Below are positions 7,598 through 14,469 of a DNA stretch of 15,348 nucleotides, one piece after another. The stretch comes from Clostridiales bacterium UBA7044 (GTDB taxonomy: Bacteria; Bacillota; Clostridia; Oscillospirales; Oscillospiraceae). Each line of letters opens with the position of its first letter. Position 1 is the stretch's first letter. The stretch lies in assembly GCA_002493965.1 (NCBI GenBank), contig DLAP01000015.1:1-15348 (forward strand), given 5' to 3'. A model generated the notes under the pieces. It made no database searches, had not been told where the DNA came from, and saw only the letters and a list, made by a program, of their open reading frames with translations. The position numbers and the translations under genes are program-made.

Positions 7598-7626
7598 ATC
7601 ATAACGCCGATTTCATAAATTTGCAA
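7598..7626 (-). promoter_or_regulatory. malE: Sigma-A promoter of the mal operon
   Basis: On the minus strand: -35 TTGCAA (7626-7621), 17-nt spacer, -10 TATGAT (7603-7598). Both boxes are one base from consensus with ideal spacing. The start point is expected near 7591, directly at the edge of the operator palindrome, leaving an mRNA leader of about 75 nt before malE. Confidence 0.85.
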
Positions 7627-7721
7627 TCCTTTTTTGTACAAGAGAGGAAAGTTCTCCACATTCCACAATCTTAGAACTGTTATTTTATGCAAAACAGAGG
7701 ATTTCAAATTTCAGTGAAACC

Positions 7722-7755
7722 AAAATGCGGGCGAAGGCAGACTGCCTTCGCCCGC
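7722..7755 (-). terminator. Terminator of the MFS transporter gene
   Basis: GCGGGCGAAGGCAG (7727-7740) and CTGCCTTCGCCCGC (7742-7755) are perfect 14-bp complementary arms. Read on the minus strand the hairpin is followed by ATTTTGGTTT, a short U-rich tail. It lies 25 nt behind the MFS stop and about 100 nt before the mal promoter, separating the two units. Confidence 0.75.
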
Positions 7756-7779
7756 AATGGGGATGGATTTGGAATTTTC

Positions 7780-8946
7780 TCAGGAAAGGGCCGAGGTTCC
7801 GGTTTTCTTCACCAGCAGGGTGTGCATGGTGTACATAATCAGCAGCAGCACGGTCAGATACACCGGCAGCGCTGAGACGGAAACCGCCTGGGCGACAAGG
7901 CCGAAGAGGGGCGGCATCAGGCAGGTGCCCACATAGGCAGAGGCCATCTGCACGCCGATGATGGCCTGGGACTTGTCCGCCCCGAAATGGGCAGGGGTGG
8001 AATGGATCAGACAGGGGTACACCGGGGCACAGCCCAGGCCGATGAGCAGCAGCCCTCCCAGGGAAACCCCCGCCCCCAGAGGCAGCAGCATGGCGGCCAG
8101 CCCCAAGGCAATGAGCAGGAAGCCCAGACGCACCATTTTCTCATCGCTCAGCTTGATGGTGAGAAAGCCGCTGAGGCCCCGGCCAATGGTAATCCCTAAG
8201 TAGAACATACTGGCAAAGCTGGCCGCCGTCTCCGGATCCACGCCCTTGTGAAGGCTCAGGTAGCTGGCGGCCCAGAGCCCGGCGGTCTGCTCAATGGCGC
8301 AGTAGCAGAAGAAGCACAGCATCACGGCCTTCACCCCGGGGACCTCCAGGACCTGGGGCAGGGTCAGGGGCTTGCCACCCGCTTCCTGTGCCTCCGCCTG
8401 AGGCTTTTTCCACAGAGGAAGGCTCAGAAGCAGCACAGCGGTGAGGAAAATCTGGAGGACGGAAATGATCCGGTAGCCCCCCTGCCAGCCGAAGCTGCCA
8501 GTGAGGGCATAGCCCATAATGTAGGGGCCGACGGAAGCGCCCAACCCCCAGAAGCAGTGGAGCCAGCTCATGTGACGGCTCTCATAGTGGAGAGCCACAT
8601 AGTTATTGAGGGCCGCGTCCACGCTGCCCGCCCCCAGACCGTAGGGAATGGCCCACAGGCACAGCATCCACAGAGCGTGAGAGGTGGAGAAGCCGAACAG
8701 GGCCAGAGCCGTCATGCCAACGCTGATAACGGTGACACCTCCGGTGCCCAGGCGACGGGTCAGCCGGTCGCTGAGCAGGCTGGAAATCACCGTTCCCCCG
8801 GCAATGATGAAGGAAATGATTCCGGCGTAGGATAGCGGCACCCCCAGCTCCAGGTGCATCACCGGCCAGGCCGCGCCCAAAAGGGCATCGGGAAGGCCCA
8901 GGCTGATAAAAGCAATATAGATGATTGCCAAAAGCAAGGAAACCAT
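7780..8946 (-). CDS. MFS transporter (substrate unknown)
   Basis: Major facilitator superfamily membrane protein of 388 aa, nearly all hydrophobic and consistent with about twelve membrane helices. The N-terminus contains GLPDALLGAAWP, familiar from a Clostridia MFS group. The loop between helices 2 and 3 carries the motif-A remnant SDRLTRRLG (about residues 59-67). A cytoplasmic central linker (about 180-195, KKPQAEAQEAGGK) separates the two halves. The start at 8946 has AGGAGG 8 nt upstream. It has its own promoter and terminator, so it is not part of the mal operon. Sitting beside sugar-import genes hints at a sugar or metabolite substrate, but nothing in the sequence fixes this; drug efflux is possible. 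Confidence 0.85.
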   Translation of the reverse strand: MVSLLLAIIYIAFISLGLPDALLGAAWPVMHLELGVPLSYAGIISFIIAGGTVISSLLSDRLTRRLGTGGVTVISVGMTALALFGFSTSHALWMLCLWAIPYGLGAGSVDAALNNYVALHYESRHMSWLHCFWGLGASVGPYIMGYALTGSFGWQGGYRIISVLQIFLTAVLLLSLPLWKKPQAEAQEAGGKPLTLPQVLEVPGVKAVMLCFFCYCAIEQTAGLWAASYLSLHKGVDPETAASFASMFYLGITIGRGLSGFLTIKLSDEKMVRLGFLLIALGLAAMLLPLGAGVSLGGLLLIGLGCAPVYPCLIHSTPAHFGADKSQAIIGVQMASAYVGTCLMPPLFGLVAQAVSVSALPVYLTVLLLIMYTMHTLLVKKTGTSALS

Positions 8947-8947
8947 A

Positions 8948-8976
8948 TTGAAAACCTCCTGTTTTTTTGATAAAAT
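8948..8976 (+). promoter_or_regulatory. Sigma-A promoter of the acyltransferase gene
   Basis: TTGAAA (8948-8953), 17-nt spacer, TAAAAT (8971-8976), with the start expected near 8983. The -35 lies next to the MFS start codon and the -10 overlaps the predicted MFS -10 on the other strand. Confidence 0.6.
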
Positions 8977-9002
8977 AATAACACAGAAAAAGAGAAAGTA
9001 AA
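8975..9002 (-). promoter_or_regulatory. Probable promoter of the MFS gene
   Basis: On the minus strand: TTTACT (9002-8997), 16-nt spacer, TATTAT (8980-8975). The -35 is weak (4 of 6). It is the best match in the short AT-rich gap and faces the plus-strand promoter. Confidence 0.5.
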
Positions 9003-9062
9003 GAAGAAAACCGGCGCGATTCTATGAAAAAACCGTCGGATCAGAACCAAAGGAGAAACGCT

Positions 9063-10097
9063 ATGCCTGTAGCCGCTGTAAAACAAGAGAGAAACCAGTC
9101 CGTGGAGCTGTGCCGTCTGGCAGCGGCGGTGATGGTGACGTTTATTCATATGGCTCCGTCCAATCCCTTTGGCGAATGCATCATCTGCCTGGCGCGGATC
9201 GCCGTTCCGTTCTTTTTCGCGATTTCCGGCTATTTCAGCTTTGGGCGGGACAGCGCCTGGGCAAAACGCCGGCTTTGGAGCATCCTGAAGCTGAATGTGT
9301 ATACATCCATTCCCTATTGTATTTGGAATTATCTGAAAGGGTGGCGCGGGGCAGGCGTTTTGCTTTTCCTCAGAGAGGCTGTGTTTCGGCCTGGCTGGTT
9401 CATGGAATGGTTCCTGCTTCATGTCAACCCCGTCGCCGAGCATCTGTGGTATCTGGCGGCTATGGTGCCCTGCTATCTGGGGCTGTGGCTGTATGAGAAA
9501 TTCCGGGAGAGGGAGAGTAACACTTGTCTGTATCTGACGGGCTTCTTTATGCTCATCCTCCATTTCCTTTTGTCTGCCCTGCTGCCTGCCTACGGCTTGG
9601 ATATTCCCTATGAGATATGCCGAAACGGCTGGCTGATGGGGATACCTCTGTTTCTGCTGGGGATGTTCCTCCATGAGTATGAGCAGCGAATTGTCGGGAA
9701 ATTCGGTCTGACCACCCGGAAGCTGTTACTGCTGATGGCGGCAGGAATCCTGCTAAGCCTTTTACAGTGGGGCAGCTTTGGCATGGCAGAGATATTTCTG
9801 GGAACCATTCCAGAACTGATTGCCTTGCTGCTGCTTCTGACCGCCCACCCTGTTCTCCCCGGCTTCCTGGGCTGGATCGCGCCCAGATTGGGGACGATTT
9901 CCACGGTGATTTATGTCATCCATATTCTATTCCTGGAGATTTACGATTTCTACATACAGGCGGCTGCGGAGGCCAGGTTCCCCCGCGGGGAGCCATGGCT
10001 CCATCCCCTCCTGATCGTGGCCATGTCCCTGGCGGCGGGGATTCTTTGGGAATGGCTCCTTCGCTTTTGGAAAGGGAGAAAAGGGAAAACCGCATAA
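9063..10097 (+). CDS. Membrane acyltransferase, AT3 (OafA/YrhL-like) family
   Basis: Integral membrane protein of 344 aa that probably acylates a cell-surface polymer, glycolipid or small molecule. Near the N-terminus it has Arg18 and His29 (ELCRLAAAVMVTFIHM), the R-X10-H arrangement associated with catalysis in AT3 proteins, then RIAVPFFFAISGYF, the family's conserved segment. About ten hydrophobic segments follow. No C-terminal SGNH domain is present, so it is the stand-alone form. A start at 9024 is also open, but only the ATG at 9063 has a proper site (AAAGGAG, 8 nt away). It is transcribed alone, between its own promoter and a strong terminator. The substrate cannot be inferred from the neighbours. 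Confidence 0.85.
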   Translation: MPVAAVKQERNQSVELCRLAAAVMVTFIHMAPSNPFGECIICLARIAVPFFFAISGYFSFGRDSAWAKRRLWSILKLNVYTSIPYCIWNYLKGWRGAGVLLFLREAVFRPGWFMEWFLLHVNPVAEHLWYLAAMVPCYLGLWLYEKFRERESNTCLYLTGFFMLILHFLLSALLPAYGLDIPYEICRNGWLMGIPLFLLGMFLHEYEQRIVGKFGLTTRKLLLLMAAGILLSLLQWGSFGMAEIFLGTIPELIALLLLLTAHPVLPGFLGWIAPRLGTISTVIYVIHILFLEIYDFYIQAAAEARFPRGEPWLHPLLIVAMSLAAGILWEWLLRFWKGRKGKTA

Positions 10098-10106
10098 GGA
10101 AACCGC

Positions 10107-10148
10107 AAAACCAACGCACTGCATTTAACCGCAGCGCGTTGGTTTTTT
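10107..10148 (+). terminator. Terminator of the acyltransferase gene
   Basis: AAAACCAACGC (10107-10117) pairs with GCGTTGGTTTT (10136-10146). An inner CTGC/GCAG stem extends it, and T6 (10143-10148) ends it. It lies 10 nt behind the stop. The A-run on the left side may give some activity on the minus strand too. Confidence 0.85.
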
Positions 10149-10155
10149 GCGCCTC

Positions 10156-10176
10156 GCCTTCCTCGAAGGAGAAGGC
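10156..10176. repeat. Small hairpin, possible degenerate REP-like unit
   Basis: GCCTTC (10156-10161) and GAAGGC (10171-10176) flank CTCGAAGGA. It resembles the first hairpin of the repeats at 13944-13990 and 15222-15271, but no second hairpin follows, so kinship is doubtful. Confidence 0.3.
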
Positions 10177-10233
10177 AGGGGGGATGCGCCTCAATCTTAA
10201 GAAGCCTTTAATAAAAACTTAAAGTTACAAATA

Positions 10234-10262
10234 TTGACAAAACAGGAACCATCTGCTATACT
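10234..10262 (+). promoter_or_regulatory. Sigma-A promoter of the gntR-ABC operon
   Basis: TTGACA (10234-10239, full consensus), 17-nt spacer, TATACT (10257-10262, one mismatch). The start point is expected near 10269, about 35 nt before the regulator gene. This is the strongest promoter in the window. Confidence 0.9.
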
Positions 10263-10290
10263 AACCGTACTAAGACAGATAATACAGTTA
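10262..10290. promoter_or_regulatory. Candidate GntR/YtrA-type operator
   Basis: An imperfect dyad between the -10 box and the ribosome site: TAACCGTACTA on the left (10262-10272) mirrors TAATACAGTTA on the right (10280-10290), with 9 of 11 positions complementary and a 7-nt centre. It would let the first gene's product block its own operon, as YtrA-type regulators do. The exact edges are uncertain. Confidence 0.55.
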
Positions 10291-10303
10291 AGGAGGGGCT
10301 ATC

Positions 10304-10663
10304 ATGATCAATTTGGACTACCGGGACGCCTGGCCCATTTACGCCCAGATCTTCGAGGGCTACCGGGACCAAATCGCCTCCGGGATTCTGCGGCCGGAGG
10401 AGAAACTGCCCAGCGTGCGGGAGCTGGCGACCCAGCTTGCCATCAACCCCAACACCATTCAGCGGGCCTACCGGCAGCTGGAAGCGGAGGGCTGGATCCT
10501 CACCGTCCCCGGGAAGGGCTGCTTCGTCTGCGGCGGCACCGATGCCCGGGACCGGGAAAAAGACAGATGGTTCGCAAGCTTTGACGAGGCCACGACTGCC
10601 TTGACAGAGCTGGGAGTTCCCCGGCAGGATCTGGTGGAGCGAATCGAGAAGGGAGAATCGTAA
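10304..10663 (+). CDS. GntR-family transcriptional regulator, YtrA subfamily
   Basis: Short GntR protein of 119 aa: a winged helix-turn-helix at about residues 10-75 (LPSVRELATQLAINPNTIQR, then QLEAEGWILTVPGKGCFV) and only about 45 residues behind it. That is the YtrA layout, without a large effector domain. AAGGAGG lies just upstream of the ATG. Members of this family usually repress the ABC transporter genes next to them and respond to cell-envelope-active compounds. Here the ABC ATPase starts one base after its stop codon. The dyad at 10262-10290 is the likely autoregulatory site. The inducer is unknown. Confidence 0.92.
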   Translation: MINLDYRDAWPIYAQIFEGYRDQIASGILRPEEKLPSVRELATQLAINPNTIQRAYRQLEAEGWILTVPGKGCFVCGGTDARDREKDRWFASFDEATTALTELGVPRQDLVERIEKGES

Positions 10664-10664
10664 T

Positions 10665-11546
10665 ATGCTGGAAATGAAGAATGTAGTCAAGTGCTTTGGT
10701 TCTTTCAAGGCCCTGGACGATTTAACCATGACCGTGCCCAAGGGAGCCGTCTACGGCCTGGTAGGCCCCAACGGGGCGGGCAAGTCCACCGCCATCCGCC
10801 ACTATACCGGAATCTACCGGCAAAGTAGCGGAACCGTCACCTTAGGCGGGGAACCGGTGTTTGAAAACCCAGCCGCCAAGGAAAAGATCGGCTATATTCC
10901 GGACGAAATTTTCTACTATCCCACCTCCACCCTGGAGGATATGGAAAAGTTTTACGCCGGGATGTACAGAAAGTTTGACAAGGCCCTGTTTGACCGGCTG
11001 AAGGAAGCCTTCCAGCTTCCCATGAACAGCCCCATCCGCCGCTACTCCAAGGGAATGCAGAAGCAGGCGGCTTTTCAGCTGACCATCGCCTGTCGTCCTG
11101 AGGTCATGATCCTGGACGAGCCGGTGGACGGCCTGGACCCGGTGATGCGCCGCCAGGTCATGAGCCTGATCCTCTCGGATGTGGCCAAAGACGGGGCTAC
11201 CGTGCTCATCTCCTCCCACAACCTGCGGGAACTGGAGGATGTGTGCGACCATGTGGGCATTATGGTGGGCGGCAAAATGCTGCTGGAAAAGAGCCTGGAG
11301 GATATGCAGGGAGCCACCCACAAGCTGCAAATCGTGGGCGAGATTCCCGAGGGCCTGGATATCCTCAACGAGAGCGGTTCCGGCCGGTTAAAAACCCTCA
11401 TCGTCCGGGGAGATGCCCGGACCCTCCTGGAAAAAATTGCCGCCGCGAACCCGGTGTACTTTGACCTTCTGCCCCTTTCTCTGGAGGAAATCTTCATCTA
11501 CGAATTGGGAGGGAATGATTATGCGGTCAAGGACATCCTTCTTTGA
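10665..11546 (+). CDS. ABC transporter ATP-binding protein
   Basis: Cytoplasmic ATPase of 293 aa powering the downstream permease. Visible motifs: Walker A GPNGAGKST (34-42), signature YSKGMQKQ (127-134, a variant of LSGGQ common in ABC-2 exporters), Walker B VMILDEP (147-153), D-loop DGLDP and switch His185 in SSHN. The usual Q-loop glutamine is replaced by the GYIPDE form (76-81), also seen in this group. A C-terminal extension of about 80 residues follows the ATPase core. The start is one base behind gntR (TAATATG) with GGGAG upstream, so the genes are tightly coupled. The substrate is unknown; antimicrobial-peptide or envelope-stress export is a reasonable guess for a YtrA-controlled cassette. 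Confidence 0.93.
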   Translation: MLEMKNVVKCFGSFKALDDLTMTVPKGAVYGLVGPNGAGKSTAIRHYTGIYRQSSGTVTLGGEPVFENPAAKEKIGYIPDEIFYYPTSTLEDMEKFYAGMYRKFDKALFDRLKEAFQLPMNSPIRRYSKGMQKQAAFQLTIACRPEVMILDEPVDGLDPVMRRQVMSLILSDVAKDGATVLISSHNLRELEDVCDHVGIMVGGKMLLEKSLEDMQGATHKLQIVGEIPEGLDILNESGSGRLKTLIVRGDARTLLEKIAAANPVYFDLLPLSLEEIFIYELGGNDYAVKDILL

Positions 11547-11700
11547 AAAGCTGGGAGACAGTCTCCGGGACGCCGCGCCGCTGTGGGTGCTCTACAGCCT
11601 GGCAACCTCGGTCAGCTTAACCTGTACCGATATACAAAACATGAGAATACCTGGTGATTTGGGAGGAAAGTACGATGCGGAAATTCCCGTTATTCAATAA
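11521..11700 (+). pseudogene. Remnant of a permease N-terminus (59 codons), a truncated relative of the next gene
   Basis: The frame starts at ATG 11521, overlapping the ATPase gene by 26 nt, and has a fine ribosome site (GGGAGGG, 7 nt). Its first 30 residues (MRSRTSFFEKLGDSLRD, then APLWVLYSLATSVSLT) mirror those of the full permease behind it (MRKFPLFNKTAFRKN, then APVWILYTLGLLALLT). After that the resemblance stops and the frame ends with TAA inside the next gene. The simplest reading is a second permease gene that lost its body by internal deletion, leaving a start. A tail in another frame ending at TGA 11655-11657 may be its old C-terminus. Alternatively it is a short leader peptide that couples translation to the next gene. 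Confidence 0.55.
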
Positions 11701-13612
11701 AACGGCATTTCGGAAGAATGTGACCCGATTTGCCCCGGTGTGGATCCTGTACACGTTGGGCCTGCTGGCCCTTTTGACCCTGGCCTATGTGAGAGATACC
11801 TCAAAATACTGGTCGTTCCAGAATCTGATGCAGCTTCCCCAGGTTATGGGCGTGGTCAACCTGCTGTATGCCCTGCTGGTTGCCCAGCTCCTCTTCGGGG
11901 ACCTGTTTTCCAGCCGGATGTGCGGAGCCCTTCATGCCCTGCCCCTGCGCCGGGAGACCTGGCTCATGACCAATGTGGTGTCGGGACTGGCCTTCTCCTT
12001 CTTCCCCACATTGGTGATGGCCCTGGCTATGCTGCCGGTGTTGGCAGGGAGTATGTTCGCGGGGGCCTGGAAGCTGCCCTTCCTGGTGCTTCTTGCCGCC
12101 AATCTGGAATTTGTCTGTTTCTACGGCATCGCCGTCTTCTGCGTCATGTGCACGGGGAACCGGTTCACCATGGCGGCGGGCTACGGCCTGGTGAACGCCG
12201 GAGCCGCCATTGCCTACTGGATGGTCAATACCCTCTATACCCCCATGCTCCACGGCGTTGTCACCCCCTCCATCCTGGCAGATGAGCTGACCCCCATTAT
12301 GCAGGCCGGAAAGGAATTTTTCACCTACACAGACTATTCAGAGTTGGCGGAACTGGCGAGGCTCCAAAATTGTGAAATCACCAATCTGACGGGCACCTGG
12401 GCTACCACCGGGGAATGGTGGCGTTTCTTCGCCCTGGCGGGTTTCGGCATTGCCCTGATGATCGTGGCGCTGCTGCTGTATCGAAAGCGGAATCTGGAAT
12501 GCGCCGGGGATGCTGTGACCTTCCCCATTCTCCGTCCGGTATTCCAGGTGCTGTGCAGCCTGTTTGTCATGGTGACAGTACAATATGCGGTGAAAAGCGT
12601 GCTGTATCTCTATGTACCGGAGGGGATCAATTACGTCTTCCTGGCCGTAAGCCTGGCGATTGGCTGGTTCATCGGCAGAATGCTGCTGGAGCGGAGCCTC
12701 CGGGTCTTTGGGAAGCAGAGCTGGCAGGGCCTGGGCATCCTGGCGGTGGTGATGGCTCTCAGCCTTGTGGGCACCCACTTTGACGTGTTTGGCATTGCGG
12801 AGCGGATGCCGGATCTCCAAAAGGTGGAAAGCATCAACTTCGGCACCTCCTATACGATGGACTACCTCTACACGGAGGAGCAGGATATGGAAAAGATTCT
12901 TCGGCTCCACAGCCTGGCGCTGGAGGAGAAAATCGAAAATAGCGGTCTGTACGTCCGTGGCCTGGACGGTGCCATGGTGGAGGTAGTGGACACCAACGAC
13001 GAAAAGTACGATATGACCCAGGAAAAACCGGAAATGGCCAAGGCGGTACACGTCCGGATTATTTACAACCTGAAAAACGGCAGGACCATGGAGCGCCGCT
13101 ATAATATCTGGGCAGAGCAGGAAGCGGGCCAGATTGGCCGGGAGCTTCTGAGCCGGTGGGAGCTGGTCGGCGGAGACAAAACGGTCCTGAAAGACGGCAC
13201 CGAGGTCAATAATGCCCAGTACACAGTCGAAAATGTTCTGGCCATGGAAGTGAATTGGGAGCGCACGGAGGTGCCGGATCTGAAGGAGGCCGCGGCTTCT
13301 CTGCTGGAAGCGATGAAGGCGGACTGCCAGGCCGGAACCATGACGGAAGATTCCTTCTACCACATGGGCTACTTCCGGAGCAAGGCGCCTGCAGAGCGGT
13401 GGGACGGTGTGGAATACTATGAGGAGACAGAATACATTTCCGTTTCTCTGCGGGGATATCATACCTACTGGCAGGTTTCCATTTACCCCGACTGTGAAAA
13501 CTGCCTCCGCTGGCTCCAGGACCATGACCTGATGGATAACTGGGAAATCCGCAGCGGAAGCCCGGAGTGGAACCGGTTATGGGAGGCTTCCACCCAGGAC
13601 GCCATGCAGTAA
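11675..13612 (+). CDS. ABC-2-type transporter permease with large C-terminal extracytoplasmic domain
   Basis: Membrane partner of the upstream ATPase, 645 aa. Hydrophobic segments fall around residues 20-40, 57-77, 101-125, 134-158, 165-187, 250-268, 286-312, 318-337 and 350-366. The remaining 280 residues are polar, starting near GTHFDVFGIAERMPD (366-380), and probably form one folded domain. This two-part layout occurs in Clostridia permeases of YtrA-type cassettes (some databases list the tail as a domain of unknown function, DUF6449 as I recall it). The ATG at 11675 has GGGAGG 8 nt upstream; a start at 11654 lacks one. It is the last gene of the operon. Substrate unknown. Confidence 0.85.
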   Translation: MRKFPLFNKTAFRKNVTRFAPVWILYTLGLLALLTLAYVRDTSKYWSFQNLMQLPQVMGVVNLLYALLVAQLLFGDLFSSRMCGALHALPLRRETWLMTNVVSGLAFSFFPTLVMALAMLPVLAGSMFAGAWKLPFLVLLAANLEFVCFYGIAVFCVMCTGNRFTMAAGYGLVNAGAAIAYWMVNTLYTPMLHGVVTPSILADELTPIMQAGKEFFTYTDYSELAELARLQNCEITNLTGTWATTGEWWRFFALAGFGIALMIVALLLYRKRNLECAGDAVTFPILRPVFQVLCSLFVMVTVQYAVKSVLYLYVPEGINYVFLAVSLAIGWFIGRMLLERSLRVFGKQSWQGLGILAVVMALSLVGTHFDVFGIAERMPDLQKVESINFGTSYTMDYLYTEEQDMEKILRLHSLALEEKIENSGLYVRGLDGAMVEVVDTNDEKYDMTQEKPEMAKAVHVRIIYNLKNGRTMERRYNIWAEQEAGQIGRELLSRWELVGGDKTVLKDGTEVNNAQYTVENVLAMEVNWERTEVPDLKEAAASLLEAMKADCQAGTMTEDSFYHMGYFRSKAPAERWDGVEYYEETEYISVSLRGYHTYWQVSIYPDCENCLRWLQDHDLMDNWEIRSGSPEWNRLWEASTQDAMQ

Positions 13613-13629
13613 ACGCTTTCCCTGAATAG

Positions 13630-13646
13630 ACGCCCGGTCAGGGCGT
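13630..13646. repeat. Short hairpin behind the permease gene
   Basis: ACGCCC (13630-13635) and GGGCGT (13641-13646) pair around GGTCA, 18 nt after the permease stop. A T4 run appears 11 nt further on, so it is at best a weak terminator; the stronger one is at 13719-13760. Confidence 0.4.
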
Positions 13647-13718
13647 GGGGCAGCCTTTTCCTTATGGCGAAAACCGCCGGGAAACTGTTCGGGTTTACCA
13701 ATAGATGTACATACCAAA

Positions 13719-13760
13719 GCGCCCGCTGCCGAAAAAGCAGCGGGCGCAAACTGTTTTTTT
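13719..13760 (+). terminator. Terminator of the gntR-ABC operon
   Basis: GCGCCCGCTGC (13719-13729) and GCAGCGGGCGC (13737-13747) are perfect 11-bp arms with a 7-nt A-rich loop. A T7 run (13754-13760) follows, but 6 nt away from the stem, a slightly stretched layout. It lies about 105 nt behind the permease stop. Confidence 0.75.
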
Positions 13761-13772
13761 GATAGCGGCAAA

Positions 13773-13880
13773 GCCTTCCCCTTTGGGTGGTGCTCCGCGC
13801 AGCAAATTAAAATCAGTATGACTGCCAGTGGCAGTCATACCATAATGTAGAGGTGGCAGCCCAAAGGGCTGACGGATGGG
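13773..13880 (+). repeat. Double-hairpin REP-like element, apparently interrupted by an insertion
   Basis: The left part CCTTCCCCTTTGGG (13774-13787) and the right part GAGGTGGCAGCCC (13850-13862) followed by AAA, GGGCTG and ACGGATGGGG fit the plan of the repeats at 13944-13990 and 15222-15271: a C/G-rich hairpin, TGG, a second hairpin (CAGCCC/GGGCTG, 13857-13871), then GACGGRTG.G. Between them lie 62 nt (13788-13849) absent from the other two copies. Removing them would restore the first hairpin almost completely. Confidence 0.5.
13816..13840. repeat. Perfect 25-nt palindrome inside the inserted segment
   Basis: GTATGACTGCCA (13816-13827), one central G, TGGCAGTCATAC (13829-13840). Both arms match at all 12 positions. 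It forms the core of the 62-nt segment that appears to split the REP-like element. It could be a mobile palindromic unit or a protein-binding site. Confidence 0.7.
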
Positions 13881-13943
13881 GTGTTCCAGTTACGGAATCC
13901 ATTCCTTGAGGCGCTTAACGATACTGGTTCAAATCTCGCAGCG

Positions 13944-13990
13944 CCTCACCCGTCTCGCCTTCGGCGATCCACCCTCCCCAGAGGGGAGGG
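13944..13990 (-). repeat. Double-hairpin REP-like element behind rpiB
   Basis: On the minus strand: hairpin 1 CCCTCCCC/GGGGAGGG (13990-13972, 3-nt loop), TGGA, hairpin 2 TCGCC/GGCGA (13967-13955), then GACGGGTGAGG. It starts 5 nt after the rpiB stop. No U-run follows, so it is not a standard terminator, though it could stabilise or end the rpiB mRNA. Confidence 0.6.
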
Positions 13991-13995
13991 CACCC

Positions 13996-14436
13996 TTACT
14001 TCTCCAGCGCCATGACCTTATCGTTCCGCCGCTGGTGCCGTTCTTCTCCGGAAAATTCCGTCCCCAGCCAGGTGTCCACGATTTCCAGGGCCAGATTTTC
14101 CCCCACCACGCCGGCGCCCAGAGCCATCATGTTGGTGTCGTTGTGCTGCCGGGTCAGCCGGGCGGACATGAGGTCGCTCAGCAGTGCACAGCGGATGCCA
14201 TGAATTTTATTGGCGGTAATGGAAACGCCAATGCCGGTGGTGCACAGCACAATGCCCTTTTCGCATTCACCCGAGGCAACCGCCCGGGCAGCGGCGGCGG
14301 CAAAGTCAGGGTAGTCACAGCTGGCAGAGGTGTAGGTTCCAAAATCCTTCACCTCATACCCCTGGGCAGTCAGATGCGCCAACACCTTATTTTTCAACGC
14401 CAATGCGCCATGATCACAGCCAATGGAAATTTTCAT
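13996..14436 (-). CDS. rpiB: Ribose-5-phosphate isomerase B (RpiB/LacAB family)
   Basis: Cytoplasmic enzyme interconverting ribose 5-phosphate and ribulose 5-phosphate in the pentose phosphate pathway. The 146-aa length is typical. Key features: CDHGA (7-11) near the N-terminus, Cys65 in VLCTTGIGVSI (the isomerising base in RpiB) and His98 in RQHND (ring-opening region). The Cys-Thr-Thr-Gly phosphate/anion loop is intact. The start at 14436 has AAAGGAG about 7 nt upstream. It follows the SDR gene by 33 nt on the same strand, so the two form an operon. Related family members act on other sugar phosphates such as allose or galactose 6-phosphate; nothing here selects those. Confidence 0.93.
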   Translation of the reverse strand: MKISIGCDHGALALKNKVLAHLTAQGYEVKDFGTYTSASCDYPDFAAAAARAVASGECEKGIVLCTTGIGVSITANKIHGIRCALLSDLMSARLTRQHNDTNMMALGAGVVGENLALEIVDTWLGTEFSGEERHQRRNDKVMALEK

Positions 14437-14469
14437 AGGGTTCTCCTTTATCGTTTTAAGGTCATAAGT

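Noticed and set aside
8859..9674. 271-codon minus-strand frame across the MFS/acyltransferase gap
   Set aside because: It overlaps both promoters and the acyltransferase gene, and its product shows no family features.
12338..13525. 395-codon minus-strand frame within the permease gene
   Set aside because: Opposite-strand shadow of the ABC permease; no ribosome site or motifs.
13907..13948. tRNA-like mini fold: TGAGGCGC/GCGCCTCA arms with GGTTCAAATC between
   Set aside because: Only 42 nt, no D or anticodon arm, and the bases around TTCAAAT do not pair as a T-stem. Most likely a chance stem-loop next to the REP-like element.
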